Part shown: positions 1 to 8,356 of the stretch, piece by piece
Position numbering within the stretch: position 1 is the first letter of the stretch
Layout of the letters: each line of letters starts with the position of its first letter
NCBI RefSeq assembly: GCF_904846155.1
Contig: NZ_CAJGZP010000001.1
Span: 620,001-684,000 of the forward strand
Direction of reading: 5' to 3'
Source: Psychrobacter fulvigenes
GTDB taxonomy: Bacteria; Pseudomonadota; Gammaproteobacteria; Pseudomonadales; Moraxellaceae
Length of the DNA: 64,000 nucleotides
Position numbers and translations under genes: made by a program
Notes under the pieces: model-generated
What the model was told of the DNA's origin: nothing
The model's input: only the letters and a program-made list of their open reading frames with translations
The model's database searches: none

Positions 1-684
1 TTGATAACACAAAGCGTACATTCAGATAGCCATTCAGGCAATAAATATAATCGTCATACATTATCTACCATTATAGGGTTAGCGGTTGTACAAGGAATGA
101 TGTCACTGCCAGCACAAGCAGCCAGTGCGTCTAAGACAGGACAGCGGGTATTAATGGTCGAAATGACGCCAGCACTGTGCAGCTTGCAACCATCACGTAC
201 TCGCATGCGCCAATGTTTAGAGGGTTATTCATTAACCGTGTCAGGCCTTGATCTTGGATACGGTGAGCGCTGCGGCCGAGGTAGTGAGCCAAGACTCAGT
301 CCACTGCAATTAAAAGTCGTCAACCGTATCATGCCAGACAGCAGTGTTCGTAGCCAGGCATGGCAACACTATGGTGCTTGTAGTCCGCTTAGTGCCAGCA
401 GTTATTTTCGACAAATCGTCAATCTTGCTGGTCAGTTAAAACTGCCCAGTGAGTTGAATACTGGTAATAGCTACACGGTCTCCAAGTCCCGTTTTATCAG
501 CCAAATGACTCGGCTAAACAGTGGTATGTCTGCTGATGGTATCGATTTAATCTGTCAGGATGGTAGCCGCCGGCAGTCGATATTGACCGATATTCATATC
601 TGTTATGAAGGCAGTCAGTTCGGTAGCTGTCATAATGTGGTCAACAGCTGTGGTAAGAACTTCATCATTTCAGGTCGAAAGTAA
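1..684 (+). CDS. RNase T2-family protein, probably catalytically inactive
   Basis: Secreted protein with the layout of the RNase T2/RNase I family. A hydrophobic signal segment lies at residues 20-40 and ends in AQA. The family cysteine pattern follows (TPALC at 56-60, C72, C91). The two catalytic boxes are recognisable but altered. The usual HGLWP box reads SGLDL (81-85), and the usual HEWxKHGxC box reads QAWQHYGAC (119-127), so both catalytic histidines and the glutamate appear to be lost. The YFRQIVNLAGQLKLP stretch and the C-terminal IDLIC...DIHICYE block fit the fold. The frame is open from base 1 (TTG), so the true start may lie outside the window. Family assignment is by motif recognition only. 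The role is unknown; an inhibitor or RNA-binding function would be speculation. Confidence 0.65.
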   Translation: MITQSVHSDSHSGNKYNRHTLSTIIGLAVVQGMMSLPAQAASASKTGQRVLMVEMTPALCSLQPSRTRMRQCLEGYSLTVSGLDLGYGERCGRGSEPRLSPLQLKVVNRIMPDSSVRSQAWQHYGACSPLSASSYFRQIVNLAGQLKLPSELNTGNSYTVSKSRFISQMTRLNSGMSADGIDLICQDGSRRQSILTDIHICYEGSQFGSCHNVVNSCGKNFIISGRK

Positions 685-945
685 TCTTCAAGATACCTAA
701 CGTCACCGTACCTTATCAGCGTTATATTGCATACGCACTGAACTTTTGTCAGCATAAAATGTAACAATATAAACGCCTATCATCGTTATATTCTATCTAG
801 ACGATTCACTAAATGAAGTGATACACTAGCCCTCGGTGAATGTCATCTACCATTTTTTGAGTTCAAAGCTAGAATGCTGGCGCTAAAACAATGGTGAGTA
901 CATTATCTAATGGCCAATATCTAATAATCAATTAGGGAATATTCT

Positions 946-1935
946 ATGTCTATGAAACAGCCTTTACGCGTTGCCGTGACTGGTGCTGCTGGTAATATCA
1001 GCTATGCTATGTTATTTCGTATTGCATCTGGTGAGATGCTAGGAAAAGATCAGCCAGTTATCTTGCAATTACTTGAAATCACTCCAGCTCTCGATGCTCT
1101 AAAAGGTGTCGTTATGGAACTAGAAGATTGTGCATTCCCTTTATTGGCAGGTGTGGTTCAAACTGATGATGCTAATGTTGCATTCAAAGATATTGACTAT
1201 GCATTATTGGTTGGTGCACGTCCACGTGGCCCAGGTATGGAACGCAAAGACTTGCTAGAAGCCAACGCTGCGATTTTCTCAGCACAAGGTAAAGCCCTTA
1301 ATGATGTGGCAAGCCGTGATGTAAAAGTATTGGTCGTGGGTAACCCTGCCAACACCAACGCCCTTATCGCTCAGCGTAACGCACCAGATCTTGATCCGCG
1401 TAACTTCACTGCGATGACTCGTTTAGATCATAACCGTGCTATGGCACAGTTGGCTGAAAAGACTGACAGCACTGTTAATGACATCAAAAACATGACCATC
1501 TGGGGCAACCACTCATCAACTCAGTATCCAGACCTGACTGCTTGCACCGTAAATGGTAAGCCAGCGCTAGATTTGGTTGATCGCGAATGGTACGAAAACA
1601 CTTATATCCCAGAAGTACAGCAGCGCGGTGCAGCGATTATCAAAGCTCGCGGTGCTTCATCTGCCGCTTCTGCTGCCAACGCTGCCATCGCACACATGCG
1701 TACGTGGGCACTTGGATCTGACGAAAACGATTGGGTATCAATGGGTGTTTACTCAAACGGCGAATATGGTATCGCTGAAGGTTTGATCTACTCATTCCCA
1801 TGTACTTGTAGCAATGGTGACTGGTCTATCGTCGATGGCGTAGACGTATCTTCAGATTTCTCAAAAGAGAAAATGGCCGCTACTGAGCAAGAGCTGAGTG
1901 AAGAGCGTGATGCAGTATCTCATCTACTACCGTAA
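946..1935 (+). CDS. mdh: Malate dehydrogenase
   Basis: NAD-dependent malate dehydrogenase (TCA cycle, cytoplasmic), interconverting malate and oxaloacetate. The 329-residue length is normal for the long bacterial/cytosolic-type Mdh. The Rossmann motif [13 protein letters not shown] lies near residues 11-23, the substrate loop with [13 protein letters not shown] near 92-104, [11 protein letters not shown] near 129-139, and the catalytic region MTRLDHNRA and [12 protein letters not shown] further on. AGGGA at 934-938 sits 7 bases before ATG 946 and supports this start. The gene appears monocistronic. Its terminator is split by the IS3-family element that follows. Confidence 0.97.
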   Translation: MSMKQPLRVAVTGAAGNISYAMLFRIASGEMLGKDQPVILQLLEITPALDALKGVVMELEDCAFPLLAGVVQTDDANVAFKDIDYALLVGARPRGPGMERKDLLEANAAIFSAQGKALNDVASRDVKVLVVGNPANTNALIAQRNAPDLDPRNFTAMTRLDHNRAMAQLAEKTDSTVNDIKNMTIWGNHSSTQYPDLTACTVNGKPALDLVDREWYENTYIPEVQQRGAAIIKARGASSAASAANAAIAHMRTWALGSDENDWVSMGVYSNGEYGIAEGLIYSFPCTCSNGDWSIVDGVDVSSDFSKEKMAATEQELSEERDAVSHLLP

Positions 1936-2029
1936 GTAGACAGATCGCTAAAACCTGAGTAATAATTACAAGAAGCCCTCCTTTTGAACTGACCCCCATA
2001 AGTTGGACACAACTTTTGGGGGTGTTTTT

Positions 2030-2545
2030 ATGCGTTACGATCTAGACTTTAAGATCAAAGTCATTGCATACTACAAAGAAGGACATAGTAGCAGTGCGAC
2101 AGGTGAAAAGTTTGGTGTAAATCCAAGGTTTGTACGCAAATGGATTGAACAATATCAAAGCGGTGGTATAGGCGCCATTAAACCTAAGACCAGTAAAGCT
2201 AAATACAGTAGCGAGTTTAAGTACAAAGTGATTGAAGCGATGTTGATAGAAGGATTAACCCAATCTGAAACCGCCCTTAAATTCCACATCAGCTCACCTG
2301 CGCTTATTAGCCACTGGCACAAAGCTTATCGCTTCTACGGTATGTCTGGACTCACATCCAAATATAAAGGTAGTCACTCTATGGCATCTCCTATCACAGA
2401 CAAACCTGATAATGAAAAGACCCTAGCAGAGCTCAAGCGTGAACTGCAATATCTGCGTGCGGAGAACGCCTATCTAAAAAAGCTCGATGCCTTGCTTCGG
2501 GAAAAGGAACAAGCCGCGACAAAGCAAGGCTCATCGAAGGATTAA
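2030..2545 (+). CDS. IS3-family transposase OrfA
   Basis: DNA-binding subunit of the IS3-family transposase. It has two helix-turn-helix repeats (roughly residues 10-50 and 60-110) and a C-terminal coiled coil with LAELKRELQYLRAENAYLKKL. ATG 2030 (MRYDLDFK) is chosen over an upstream in-frame codon at 2003 because the latter lies within the inverted repeat region. The frame continues into OrfB by -1 slippage at 2476-2482. Without slippage OrfA ends at 2545. Confidence 0.9.
   Translation: MRYDLDFKIKVIAYYKEGHSSSATGEKFGVNPRFVRKWIEQYQSGGIGAIKPKTSKAKYSSEFKYKVIEAMLIEGLTQSETALKFHISSPALISHWHKAYRFYGMSGLTSKYKGSHSMASPITDKPDNEKTLAELKRELQYLRAENAYLKKLDALLREKEQAATKQGSSKD
2476..2482 (+). other. Programmed -1 frameshift heptamer (IS3)
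   Basis: A AAA AAG lies in the zero frame of OrfA (cta aaa aag, codons at 2474-2482). OrfB lies in the -1 frame relative to OrfA and is open from this point, as expected for production of an OrfAB fusion transposase. Confidence 0.8.
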
Positions 2546-3378
2546 GACTAAAGCACGCGTTATCTGACTTACTCACCATAGCAAAGCTTGCAAGGAGTAG
2601 TTTCTACTATCATAGAGCACAGCTTTGGAGTGAAGATAAATACGCCGATCTCAAACAGCGCATCAGGGATATCTATCATCAGCACAAAGGTCGGTATGGC
2701 TATCGTAGAATCACTCAAACACTTAAGAGTGAAGGGTTAAGGTATAACCATAAGCTCATCGCACGGCTTATGAGTGAGCTTAAGCTGACTGCTAGAATCA
2801 GACAACAGAAGTATCGATCCTACAAAGGACAGTGCGGCGTCATAGCTAAGAATAGAGTCAAGCGCAAGTTCAGGGCGGGTGCGCCTAATCGCAGGTGGTT
2901 TACTGACATTACTGAGTTTAAAGTGGGCGAGGATAAGTTGTATCTGTCTCCTATACTAGATTGCTATAACAATGAGATCATCAGCTATACGCTCTCAAGA
3001 CGACCGGTATATGACTTAGTGAAACAGATGCTAGATAGTGCACTTAAAGGCATACCTAAAAAGCGCAAGGAGCAGCTAACACTACATTCAGATCAAGGCT
3101 GGCATTATCAGATGAAGCCGTTTGCAAAGTCGCTTAAAGCGAATCATATTAAGCAAAGTATGAGCCGTAAGGGGAATTGCTTAGACAATGCATTGATGGA
3201 AGGGTTCTTCGGTACGCTGAAGTGTGAGACGATTTATATTGAGAAACCAGAAACTATTGAGGACTTAGAGCAACAGATTCATGAGTATATTCACTACTAT
3301 AATCATGAGAGAATTCAGATGAAACTAAAAGGACTGAGCCCTGTGAAATACAGAACTCAGTCCTTGATACAAACTTAA
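2482..3378 (+). CDS. IS3-family transposase OrfB (catalytic, made as OrfAB)
   Basis: Catalytic DDE integrase half. Reading the -1 frame from 2482 gives a continuous product through an HTH_21-like segment (FYYHRAQL...IYHQHKGRYGYRRIT) into the rve core. The core carries WFTDITEF (first D), LHSDQGWHY (second D) and a C-terminal E in NALMEGFFGTLKCE. An internal ATG at 2770 would give only the core. Translation most likely starts by frameshifting from OrfA. The ORF is intact to TAA at 3376-3378. Confidence 0.9.
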   Translation, partial: ARCLASGKGTSRDKARLIEGLRLKHALSDLLTIAKLARSSFYYHRAQLWSEDKYADLKQRIRDIYHQHKGRYGYRRITQTLKSEGLRYNHKLIARLMSELKLTARIRQQKYRSYKGQCGVIAKNRVKRKFRAGAPNRRWFTDITEFKVGEDKLYLSPILDCYNNEIISYTLSRRPVYDLVKQMLDSALKGIPKKRKEQLTLHSDQGWHYQMKPFAKSLKANHIKQSMSRKGNCLDNALMEGFFGTLKCETIYIEKPETIEDLEQQIHEYIHYYNHERIQMKLKGLSPVKYRTQSLIQT

Positions 3379-3582
3379 ACAGTCCAAGTTTAGGGGGTCA
3401 GTTCACTTTATGTGAGGGCTTTTTTGTTGTTAACATAACTGATAACGTTGGATAACAGCTTTTAAAATGAGTATTGCTACAATAGGTCTTGTGGTACACG
3501 TTTAGACAGTAGGTATTATTATGCAGAATATCTATTGATCTAGCGCATAAAAATAAACGAATAATACTTAAGGAGTGAGATA

Positions 3583-3822
3583 ATGTTAGGTGATATAGAT
3601 TATACGATGAATGATTTATTTGCGCAGTTAGGACTTGATAGCTCAGATGAGGCCATTGAAAGTTTTATCAAAAATAACCAGTTGGGAAGAGATGAGTCAT
3701 TAAAAGATTCTGATATTTGGAATGAGAAACAGCGCATGTTTTTACAAGAAGAATGGAAGAGAGATGCCGTTTGGGTTGAGATTATTGATGAGCTGAATGT
3801 GCGAATGCATCCAGAGGCTTAA
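3583..3822 (+). CDS. DUF2789 family protein
   Basis: A 79-residue acidic protein matching the DUF2789 pattern. It opens with the conserved MNDLFAQLGLDSSDEAIESF region, and the C-terminal half reads FLQEEWKRDAVWVEIIDELN. The function is not known. AAGGAG lies about 8 bases before ATG 3583. It appears monocistronic, with a hairpin terminator at 3886-3920. Confidence 0.8.
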   Translation: MLGDIDYTMNDLFAQLGLDSSDEAIESFIKNNQLGRDESLKDSDIWNEKQRMFLQEEWKRDAVWVEIIDELNVRMHPEA

Positions 3823-3885
3823 TCTCAGGTATTTGTCATCAAGCGCATAGCAATACAGAAATGATGACAACGCAAAAATAAAGTG

Positions 3886-3920
3886 AAAAACCCATAATGC
3901 TGATGATTATGGGTTTTTTT
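3886..3920 (+). terminator. Terminator between DUF2789 gene and ribF
   Basis: Arms CCCATAAT (3891-3898) and ATTATGGG (3906-3913) flank a 7-nt loop, with A5 before and T7 after. The symmetrical A and T tracts mean it could serve both converging genes. Confidence 0.85.
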
Positions 3921-3961
3921 GGTTGAGCTCCACGGTTAAGCTATTTGATTGATGATGGCTA

Positions 3962-5005
3962 TCAGCTAAGTTGCTCTTTTCGCCACTCTAGCAGTTCTGT
4001 AATGTCATTTTGGATGCCACTCTTTAGCGCATCCAAGCTTTCGTAGCGGCGCTCACCATGCAAGAAGTGTAAAAAGCGTACCTGTAATCTTTTATCGTAA
4101 AGGTTCGCTTGCAGCTGCGGAAAATGTACCTCTAAACGCCACTCAAGCGCTTTATCAACAGAGGGTCTAGTGCCTATATTTGCAGTGCCAAACAGACTAT
4201 GGGGTCTTAGGCCTGCTAGACCTTTTTGCTCATCATTATCTGCTAGAGCCGCCAGCCCATTCGGTACTATTTGATTATCATCATCAAGTAGCACCACATC
4301 GACAGCAAAGATACCATGTAAGGCAGGTTTGATCCGCGCCAGATCGACATTGGCAGTTGGAAAGTCTATGGTACGGCCAATTTTGTCACCACCTACCACG
4401 ATACCAGAGATAGTATAATCTCGACCTAATAAAGCATTCGCTGCACATAGGTCACCAGCCAGTAGTAGGTCACGAACACGAGTAGAGCTAATACGCTTTG
4501 CAGTATCACTATCATCAGTGACCGTTTGCAAGTTGGTTACGTGTAAGCCGTAGTTACGTAAGAACTGACTGTCACCTGTGCGGTCATGACCAAAACGAAA
4601 ATCATCACCCAAAACCAACGCTTGTACATTTAAACGTTGAACCAATATATCCGCGAAAGCTTGTGCAGAGAGTGCGCGAAAGGAAGCGTCAAAGCTGGCA
4701 ACAATCAATGTCTCGACGCCATATTCCGCCAGTAAGGCTTGTTTTTCTGCCAGATTGGTCAGGCGTGCAGGAGCAGTCTCTGGTGAAAAAAACTCACGTG
4801 GCTGCGGCTCAAAGATCATAACTGCTGAGCCAAGCTTACGCTCATCTGCCAACTTGCGTACTTGAGCAAGCATTGCTTGATGACCTAAATGTACGCCATC
4901 GAAGTTACCAATAGTCAGCACACAGGGTGCTAATACTATGGGGCTAGTGTTTGCCTGCATAGCGTTTGGTAACGCCATCAGTTGCTCAAGAAAGTAGGTG
5001 TTCAT
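3962..5005 (-). CDS. ribF: Bifunctional riboflavin kinase / FAD synthetase
   Basis: Makes FMN from riboflavin and then FAD from FMN. The N-terminal FAD synthetase nucleotidyltransferase domain carries GNFDGVHLGHQ (about residues 33-43) and ISSTRVR near 172. The C-terminal riboflavin kinase domain has DFPTANVDL and GTANIGTRPSVD, followed by EVHFP and RVRFLHFLHGERRY. The 347-residue length is slightly longer than the usual 310-330, with an N-terminal leader of about 28 residues before the core. Gene order is unremarkable. Its upstream DNA (5006-5276) is shared with the divergent acetyltransferase gene. No FMN riboswitch was recognised. Confidence 0.95.
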   Translation of the reverse strand: MNTYFLEQLMALPNAMQANTSPIVLAPCVLTIGNFDGVHLGHQAMLAQVRKLADERKLGSAVMIFEPQPREFFSPETAPARLTNLAEKQALLAEYGVETLIVASFDASFRALSAQAFADILVQRLNVQALVLGDDFRFGHDRTGDSQFLRNYGLHVTNLQTVTDDSDTAKRISSTRVRDLLLAGDLCAANALLGRDYTISGIVVGGDKIGRTIDFPTANVDLARIKPALHGIFAVDVVLLDDDNQIVPNGLAALADNDEQKGLAGLRPHSLFGTANIGTRPSVDKALEWRLEVHFPQLQANLYDKRLQVRFLHFLHGERRYESLDALKSGIQNDITELLEWRKEQLS

Positions 5006-5061
5006 AAGTTTGCAGCTGTCATAGGGTCAGGTAATAGATAAAAACACATCCATAGCAAAAC

Positions 5062-5165
5062 TATGGTCAAAAAAGTGTTGAGTCGCTACAATCTTAACCG
5101 CCCAAGATGTACTATTTGTACAATCTGCGCTCGGTCGCTTTGTATCGATTTTCGACTTTTCTGAC
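5062..5165 (+). repeat. Diverged copy of the 108-bp palindromic repeat
   Basis: The core 5098-5152 (CGCCCAAGATGTACT..., CTCGGTCGCTTTGTATCGA) aligns without gaps to the middle and right half of the repeats at 42431-42538 and 50963-51070, with only about eight differences in about 54 positions. The outer parts are more diverged, though CTATGGTC and CTGAC tips are still hinted at. It lies in the intergenic region between divergent ribF and the acetyltransferase gene. Confidence 0.5.
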
Positions 5166-5276
5166 TGGAAGTGTGTTCAAAACTTGCCATTATAAAGTAA
5201 AATAGCGGCACTGACACCATTATCAGTGCCTCATGAGCACTTAGTAGCAACTCTTCATTATTCATCAGGGAATTCT

Positions 5277-5891
5277 ATGTCTGACCTCAGTTGTATAGCG
5301 CCCACATTATCGATAGCTAGGCTGAGCGATCAGTTCATAGTGCAGCGAGCCAGTATAGAAGACCTGCCAACCGTATTAGAGATTTATAATCAAAGCATAC
5401 CTGGCAAGCAGGCAACAGCCAACTTGGCAGTGGTGACCATCGATGAACGTGCGGCTTGGTTTGCTGAGCATCTGAACAGCCCAACGCGCCCCATCTATGT
5501 GGTCAAAACGCTTGCAAGCAGCGAAAAAACGACGAGCAAATCGCCAACTGTGGTGGCATGGGGCAGTTTTAGTGATTTATATGCGCGTACGGCTTATCAC
5601 ATCAGCACTGAGATCAGTATTTATCTGCATCAAGAGTATCATGGACAAGGATTGGGTAGCTTACTAACCCGCTGGATGCTGACGCAAGCGCCAAATCTAG
5701 GTATTCAGAATGTTGTCGCGCTTATTTTTGCTCATAATCAGCCAAGCTTAGGACTGTTTCATAAGCTTGGCTTCGAGCAGTGGGGATATATGCCGAAAGT
5801 CTGTGATATGCAGGGCTTCATCGCGGATGTCGTGATGCTGGGTTTAGCGGTGGCATCAGTTGATGAGAACAACAACAGCGAGACGCTTTAA
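5277..5891 (+). CDS. GNAT acetyltransferase, phosphinothricin-acetyltransferase-like
   Basis: An acyltransferase of the GNAT fold using acetyl-CoA. The N-terminal VQRASIEDLPTVLEIYNQ is the first strand and helix of the Pat/MnaT group. The acetyl-CoA loop reads YHGQGLGSLL (Q/RxxGxG/A motif), followed by ALIFAHNQPSLGLFHKLGFEQWG, the family's motif B. The substrate may be an amino acid or amino acid analogue, but cannot be assigned. ATG 5277 is preferred over an in-frame start at 5226 because AGGGA lies just before it. The stop overlaps the convergent lipoprotein gene's stop by 4 bp. Confidence 0.85.
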   Translation: MSDLSCIAPTLSIARLSDQFIVQRASIEDLPTVLEIYNQSIPGKQATANLAVVTIDERAAWFAEHLNSPTRPIYVVKTLASSEKTTSKSPTVVAWGSFSDLYARTAYHISTEISIYLHQEYHGQGLGSLLTRWMLTQAPNLGIQNVVALIFAHNQPSLGLFHKLGFEQWGYMPKVCDMQGFIADVVMLGLAVASVDENNNSETL

Positions 5892-6532
5892 CCCAAGATT
5901 TTCCACTTGCCGTCTATCTTTTGTAACTCATAAATCAAAGGTGCAGGCGCGCTTTGACCTTTTAGCATCAACTCACCTGTAATGGTGGCACGCGTTTTAT
6001 CATCATTATAGGTAGTATCAGTGATGGTCACGGCGTCGACCGTTTGTTGAAAAGCAGATTGAGTGTTGGCAAGCTCTTGCTCAAAGTGTGCCATATCTAC
6101 TTCGTAGTAAGAGGCGGACTTTTTCGCGTCGCCATAATACAAACTATCTAACGCCTGCTTAACGGTATCTTCTGGCGTGCCAGCTTGGGTGGGGTTGGTG
6201 ACTAGACTGGGCTGCTTATCAGTGCTTGTTATAGGGTTTATATTATCACTGGTAATGGTGGTTTCGTTCTCTATATTTTCTAAGTCGGTATCAGTATCAG
6301 TAGCATCTGCTATCTGCGCATCTCCAGCAGCATCGTCATCTAATGTTTCTACTTGAGCAGCTGCGTCATTTTCTGAATCTTCAACCACAGCTGCCGCATT
6401 ATTTGTTTCGACAGTGGCTTCTGTCTCTATATTATCGTTATTGCTACAAGCGCTCAGTAGCAGTCCGCTGCTCAGGACACCAGCAGCAAATATAATGAGT
6501 AGGCGTTGGGACTTTACCTGTTTATTTATCAT
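5888..6532 (-). CDS. Lipoprotein with acidic linker and DUF4878-like C-terminal domain
   Basis: The signal peptide and lipobox (LLLSAC) indicate a lipid-anchored envelope protein. About 90 acidic residues rich in D, E, A, T and N follow, probably disordered. The C-terminal 90 residues contain EDTVKQALDSLYYGDAKKSASYYE...LMLKGQSAPAPLIYELQKIDGKWKI, a pattern typical of DUF4878/NTF2-like domains. The start is set at the second in-frame ATG (MINKQVK), preceded by GAGG; another ATG lies 4 codons upstream. Function unknown. It is convergent with and overlaps the acetyltransferase gene. Confidence 0.7.
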   Translation of the reverse strand: MINKQVKSQRLLIIFAAGVLSSGLLLSACSNNDNIETEATVETNNAAAVVEDSENDAAAQVETLDDDAAGDAQIADATDTDTDLENIENETTITSDNINPITSTDKQPSLVTNPTQAGTPEDTVKQALDSLYYGDAKKSASYYEVDMAHFEQELANTQSAFQQTVDAVTITDTTYNDDKTRATITGELMLKGQSAPAPLIYELQKIDGKWKILG

Positions 6533-6669
6533 ATCAAACCTCAAAACTCATTTATCAATTAATGACTCATTTATAAACAATTATGACAATTATCAGTATC
6601 GTTGACTGTCAATTCTCATGATAGGCTTGTTTTGGTTTAGTAAGTTTATGCCTTATTGGATTCATTCAT

Positions 6670-8220
6670 TTATCCATGTCTGAGCTGACGCGGGCGAAAC
6701 CCTGAAACCAGTAACACCACACCATATACCAAGGCGCCAACCGCACACATGATGAGCAAAGCAATGATACGTCGCCACTGGGTATCATCGGTTGGGAAGT
6801 AGGGCAGCATGACATAAAGTACGCCCGTCATAGCGCTTGTCGCCAGCAAAAACTGTGCAAAAAGCTTTTTCCAGTGACTGCCAAAGCGGAATATCCCGCG
6901 TTTGTGTAAGAAGTAATATAATAAACCCGCGTTCACAAATGCGGCTCCTGTGGTCGCTAGAGCCAAGCCACCATGCAATGGCATCTCAAACAAGTAAAAT
7001 ATTCCAATAAAAATCACACTAAAAATCATATTGGCAAACACAGATACGATACCAATTTTGACCGGTGTTCTGGTGTCTTGCCGTGCAAAGAAGGCTGGAG
7101 CGAATATTTTAATCAGCATAAATCCTAAGATGCCGCCAGCCATACTACGCAGTGCCAAGCCACTCATCTCTGCATCACGTAATGAAAACTCACCACGTAA
7201 AAACAATGCCTGCATCAGGACGTCAGAGAGGATAAATAGCGCCGCTGATGCTGGCACGCCCACCAAAATAATCAAGCGAGCCGCCCAATCGATGGTCTTT
7301 TTAAAGCTCACATCATCTTTTTGTGCTTCGCTTTTTGATAAGCTTGGCAAAATAACCGTACCAATCGCTACACCGATTAGCCCTAATGGCAGCTCGCTCA
7401 TACGCTCAGCCGCATAGAGCCAAGAGACGGAACCGCCAATCATCAGTGAGGCAAATATCGTGTTGAGTAATAGGTTAATCTGAGTGACAGAGACACCGAA
7501 GATAGCGGGTAGCATCAGCTTTAGAATGCGCTTAACCCCTTCGTGGCCAAAGTCGACCTTGGGTGCGACCAGCAGTTTTTGTTGCCATAGCTGTGGCAAT
7601 TGTATCAAGAACTGCAGTAAACCTGCGATAGCGACGGCATAACCAAGCGCCATAATCGGCGTATCGAACATAGGTGCAAATATCAGAGCACCGCCAATCA
7701 TACACAGGTTGAGCAGTACTGGGGCAAAGGCCGGCGCGGCAAAGCGTCCATAGCTTTGCAGGATGCCGCTGGCAAACGCGGTCATGGAGATGAATAACAA
7801 ATAAGGGAAGGTAAGACGCAGTAGCTCAGCAGTAATGGCAAATTTATCGGGTTGGTTGGCAAATCCTGGGGCAAATAAAGTCACTACCCAAGGCGCGATC
7901 AAAATAACAACTACCGTCAGCATGGATAAAACCAGCAACAGCGCTCCAGAGGTGCGACTGACCAGTATCTGTACCTGTTGTAAGCTGTATTTTTCTTTAT
8001 ACTCAGACAGTACAGGAACGAAAGCTTGACTAAAAGCGCCTTCTGCAAATAGACGCCGCAAAAAGTTAGGTATCTTAAAGGCGACCAAAAAGGCGTCCAT
8101 GAGTCCGCCTGCACCAAATACACTTAATAACACCACATCACGTACCAAACCTAAGATACGCGATAGCATGGTCATGCTGCTGACTATCATTGTGGAGCGA
8201 AATAAACGACTTTTTGCCAT
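6670..8220 (-). CDS. murJ: Lipid II flippase MurJ (MviN)
   Basis: Polytopic inner-membrane protein of the MOP superfamily that moves lipid II across the membrane for peptidoglycan synthesis. The opening SRLFRSTMIVSSMTMLSRILGLVRDVVLLSVFG and the following DAFLVAFKIPNFLRRLFAEGAFSQAFVPVLSEY are diagnostic of MurJ and carry its conserved arginines and glutamate. The 516-residue length with about 14 hydrophobic segments is standard. It lies about 140 bp downstream of ampD on the same strand, so the two wall genes may be cotranscribed. Confidence 0.96.
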   Translation of the reverse strand: MAKSRLFRSTMIVSSMTMLSRILGLVRDVVLLSVFGAGGLMDAFLVAFKIPNFLRRLFAEGAFSQAFVPVLSEYKEKYSLQQVQILVSRTSGALLLVLSMLTVVVILIAPWVVTLFAPGFANQPDKFAITAELLRLTFPYLLFISMTAFASGILQSYGRFAAPAFAPVLLNLCMIGGALIFAPMFDTPIMALGYAVAIAGLLQFLIQLPQLWQQKLLVAPKVDFGHEGVKRILKLMLPAIFGVSVTQINLLLNTIFASLMIGGSVSWLYAAERMSELPLGLIGVAIGTVILPSLSKSEAQKDDVSFKKTIDWAARLIILVGVPASAALFILSDVLMQALFLRGEFSLRDAEMSGLALRSMAGGILGFMLIKIFAPAFFARQDTRTPVKIGIVSVFANMIFSVIFIGIFYLFEMPLHGGLALATTGAAFVNAGLLYYFLHKRGIFRFGSHWKKLFAQFLLATSAMTGVLYVMLPYFPTDDTQWRRIIALLIMCAVGALVYGVVLLVSGFRPRQLRHG

Positions 8221-8356
8221 GAGAACCTATTTGCTAATTTGTCTGCGGATATATTTGTTAACTTAATAATGCCAAAAAACTGACGGATTATAGCACTTTA
8301 AGTATGCGGGTAAATGAATTGATTGTGGAAAGGCCAAAAGCTGCCTTCAGGTATTA

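Larger units (their letters stand above)
1985..3405 (+). mobile_element. IS3-family insertion sequence (IS150-like)
   Basis: A complete 1,421-bp element. Its imperfect 26-bp terminal inverted repeats start TGAACTGACCCCC at both ends (left at 1985, right complement ending at 3405). A 4-bp direct repeat CTTT (1981-1984 and 3406-3409) flanks it. It carries overlapping orfA and orfB joined by a -1 slippery heptamer, which is typical of the family. No stop or frameshift that would inactivate it was seen, so it may be functional. Confidence 0.93.
1973..3421 (+). terminator. mdh Rho-independent terminator, split by an IS
   Basis: The left arm AAGCCCTC is at 1973-1980 and the right arm GAGGGCTT at 3414-3421, followed by a T run. 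Removing the IS (1985-3405) and one CTTT copy leaves an 8-nt loop CTTTATGT between perfectly complementary 8-nt arms. The arms are now about 1.4 kb apart, so the original hairpin is unlikely to work as before. Confidence 0.75.

Noticed and set aside
5006..5276. FMN riboswitch upstream of ribF
   Set aside because: No RFN-type conserved blocks were recognised on the minus strand; the region holds a diverged repeat instead.
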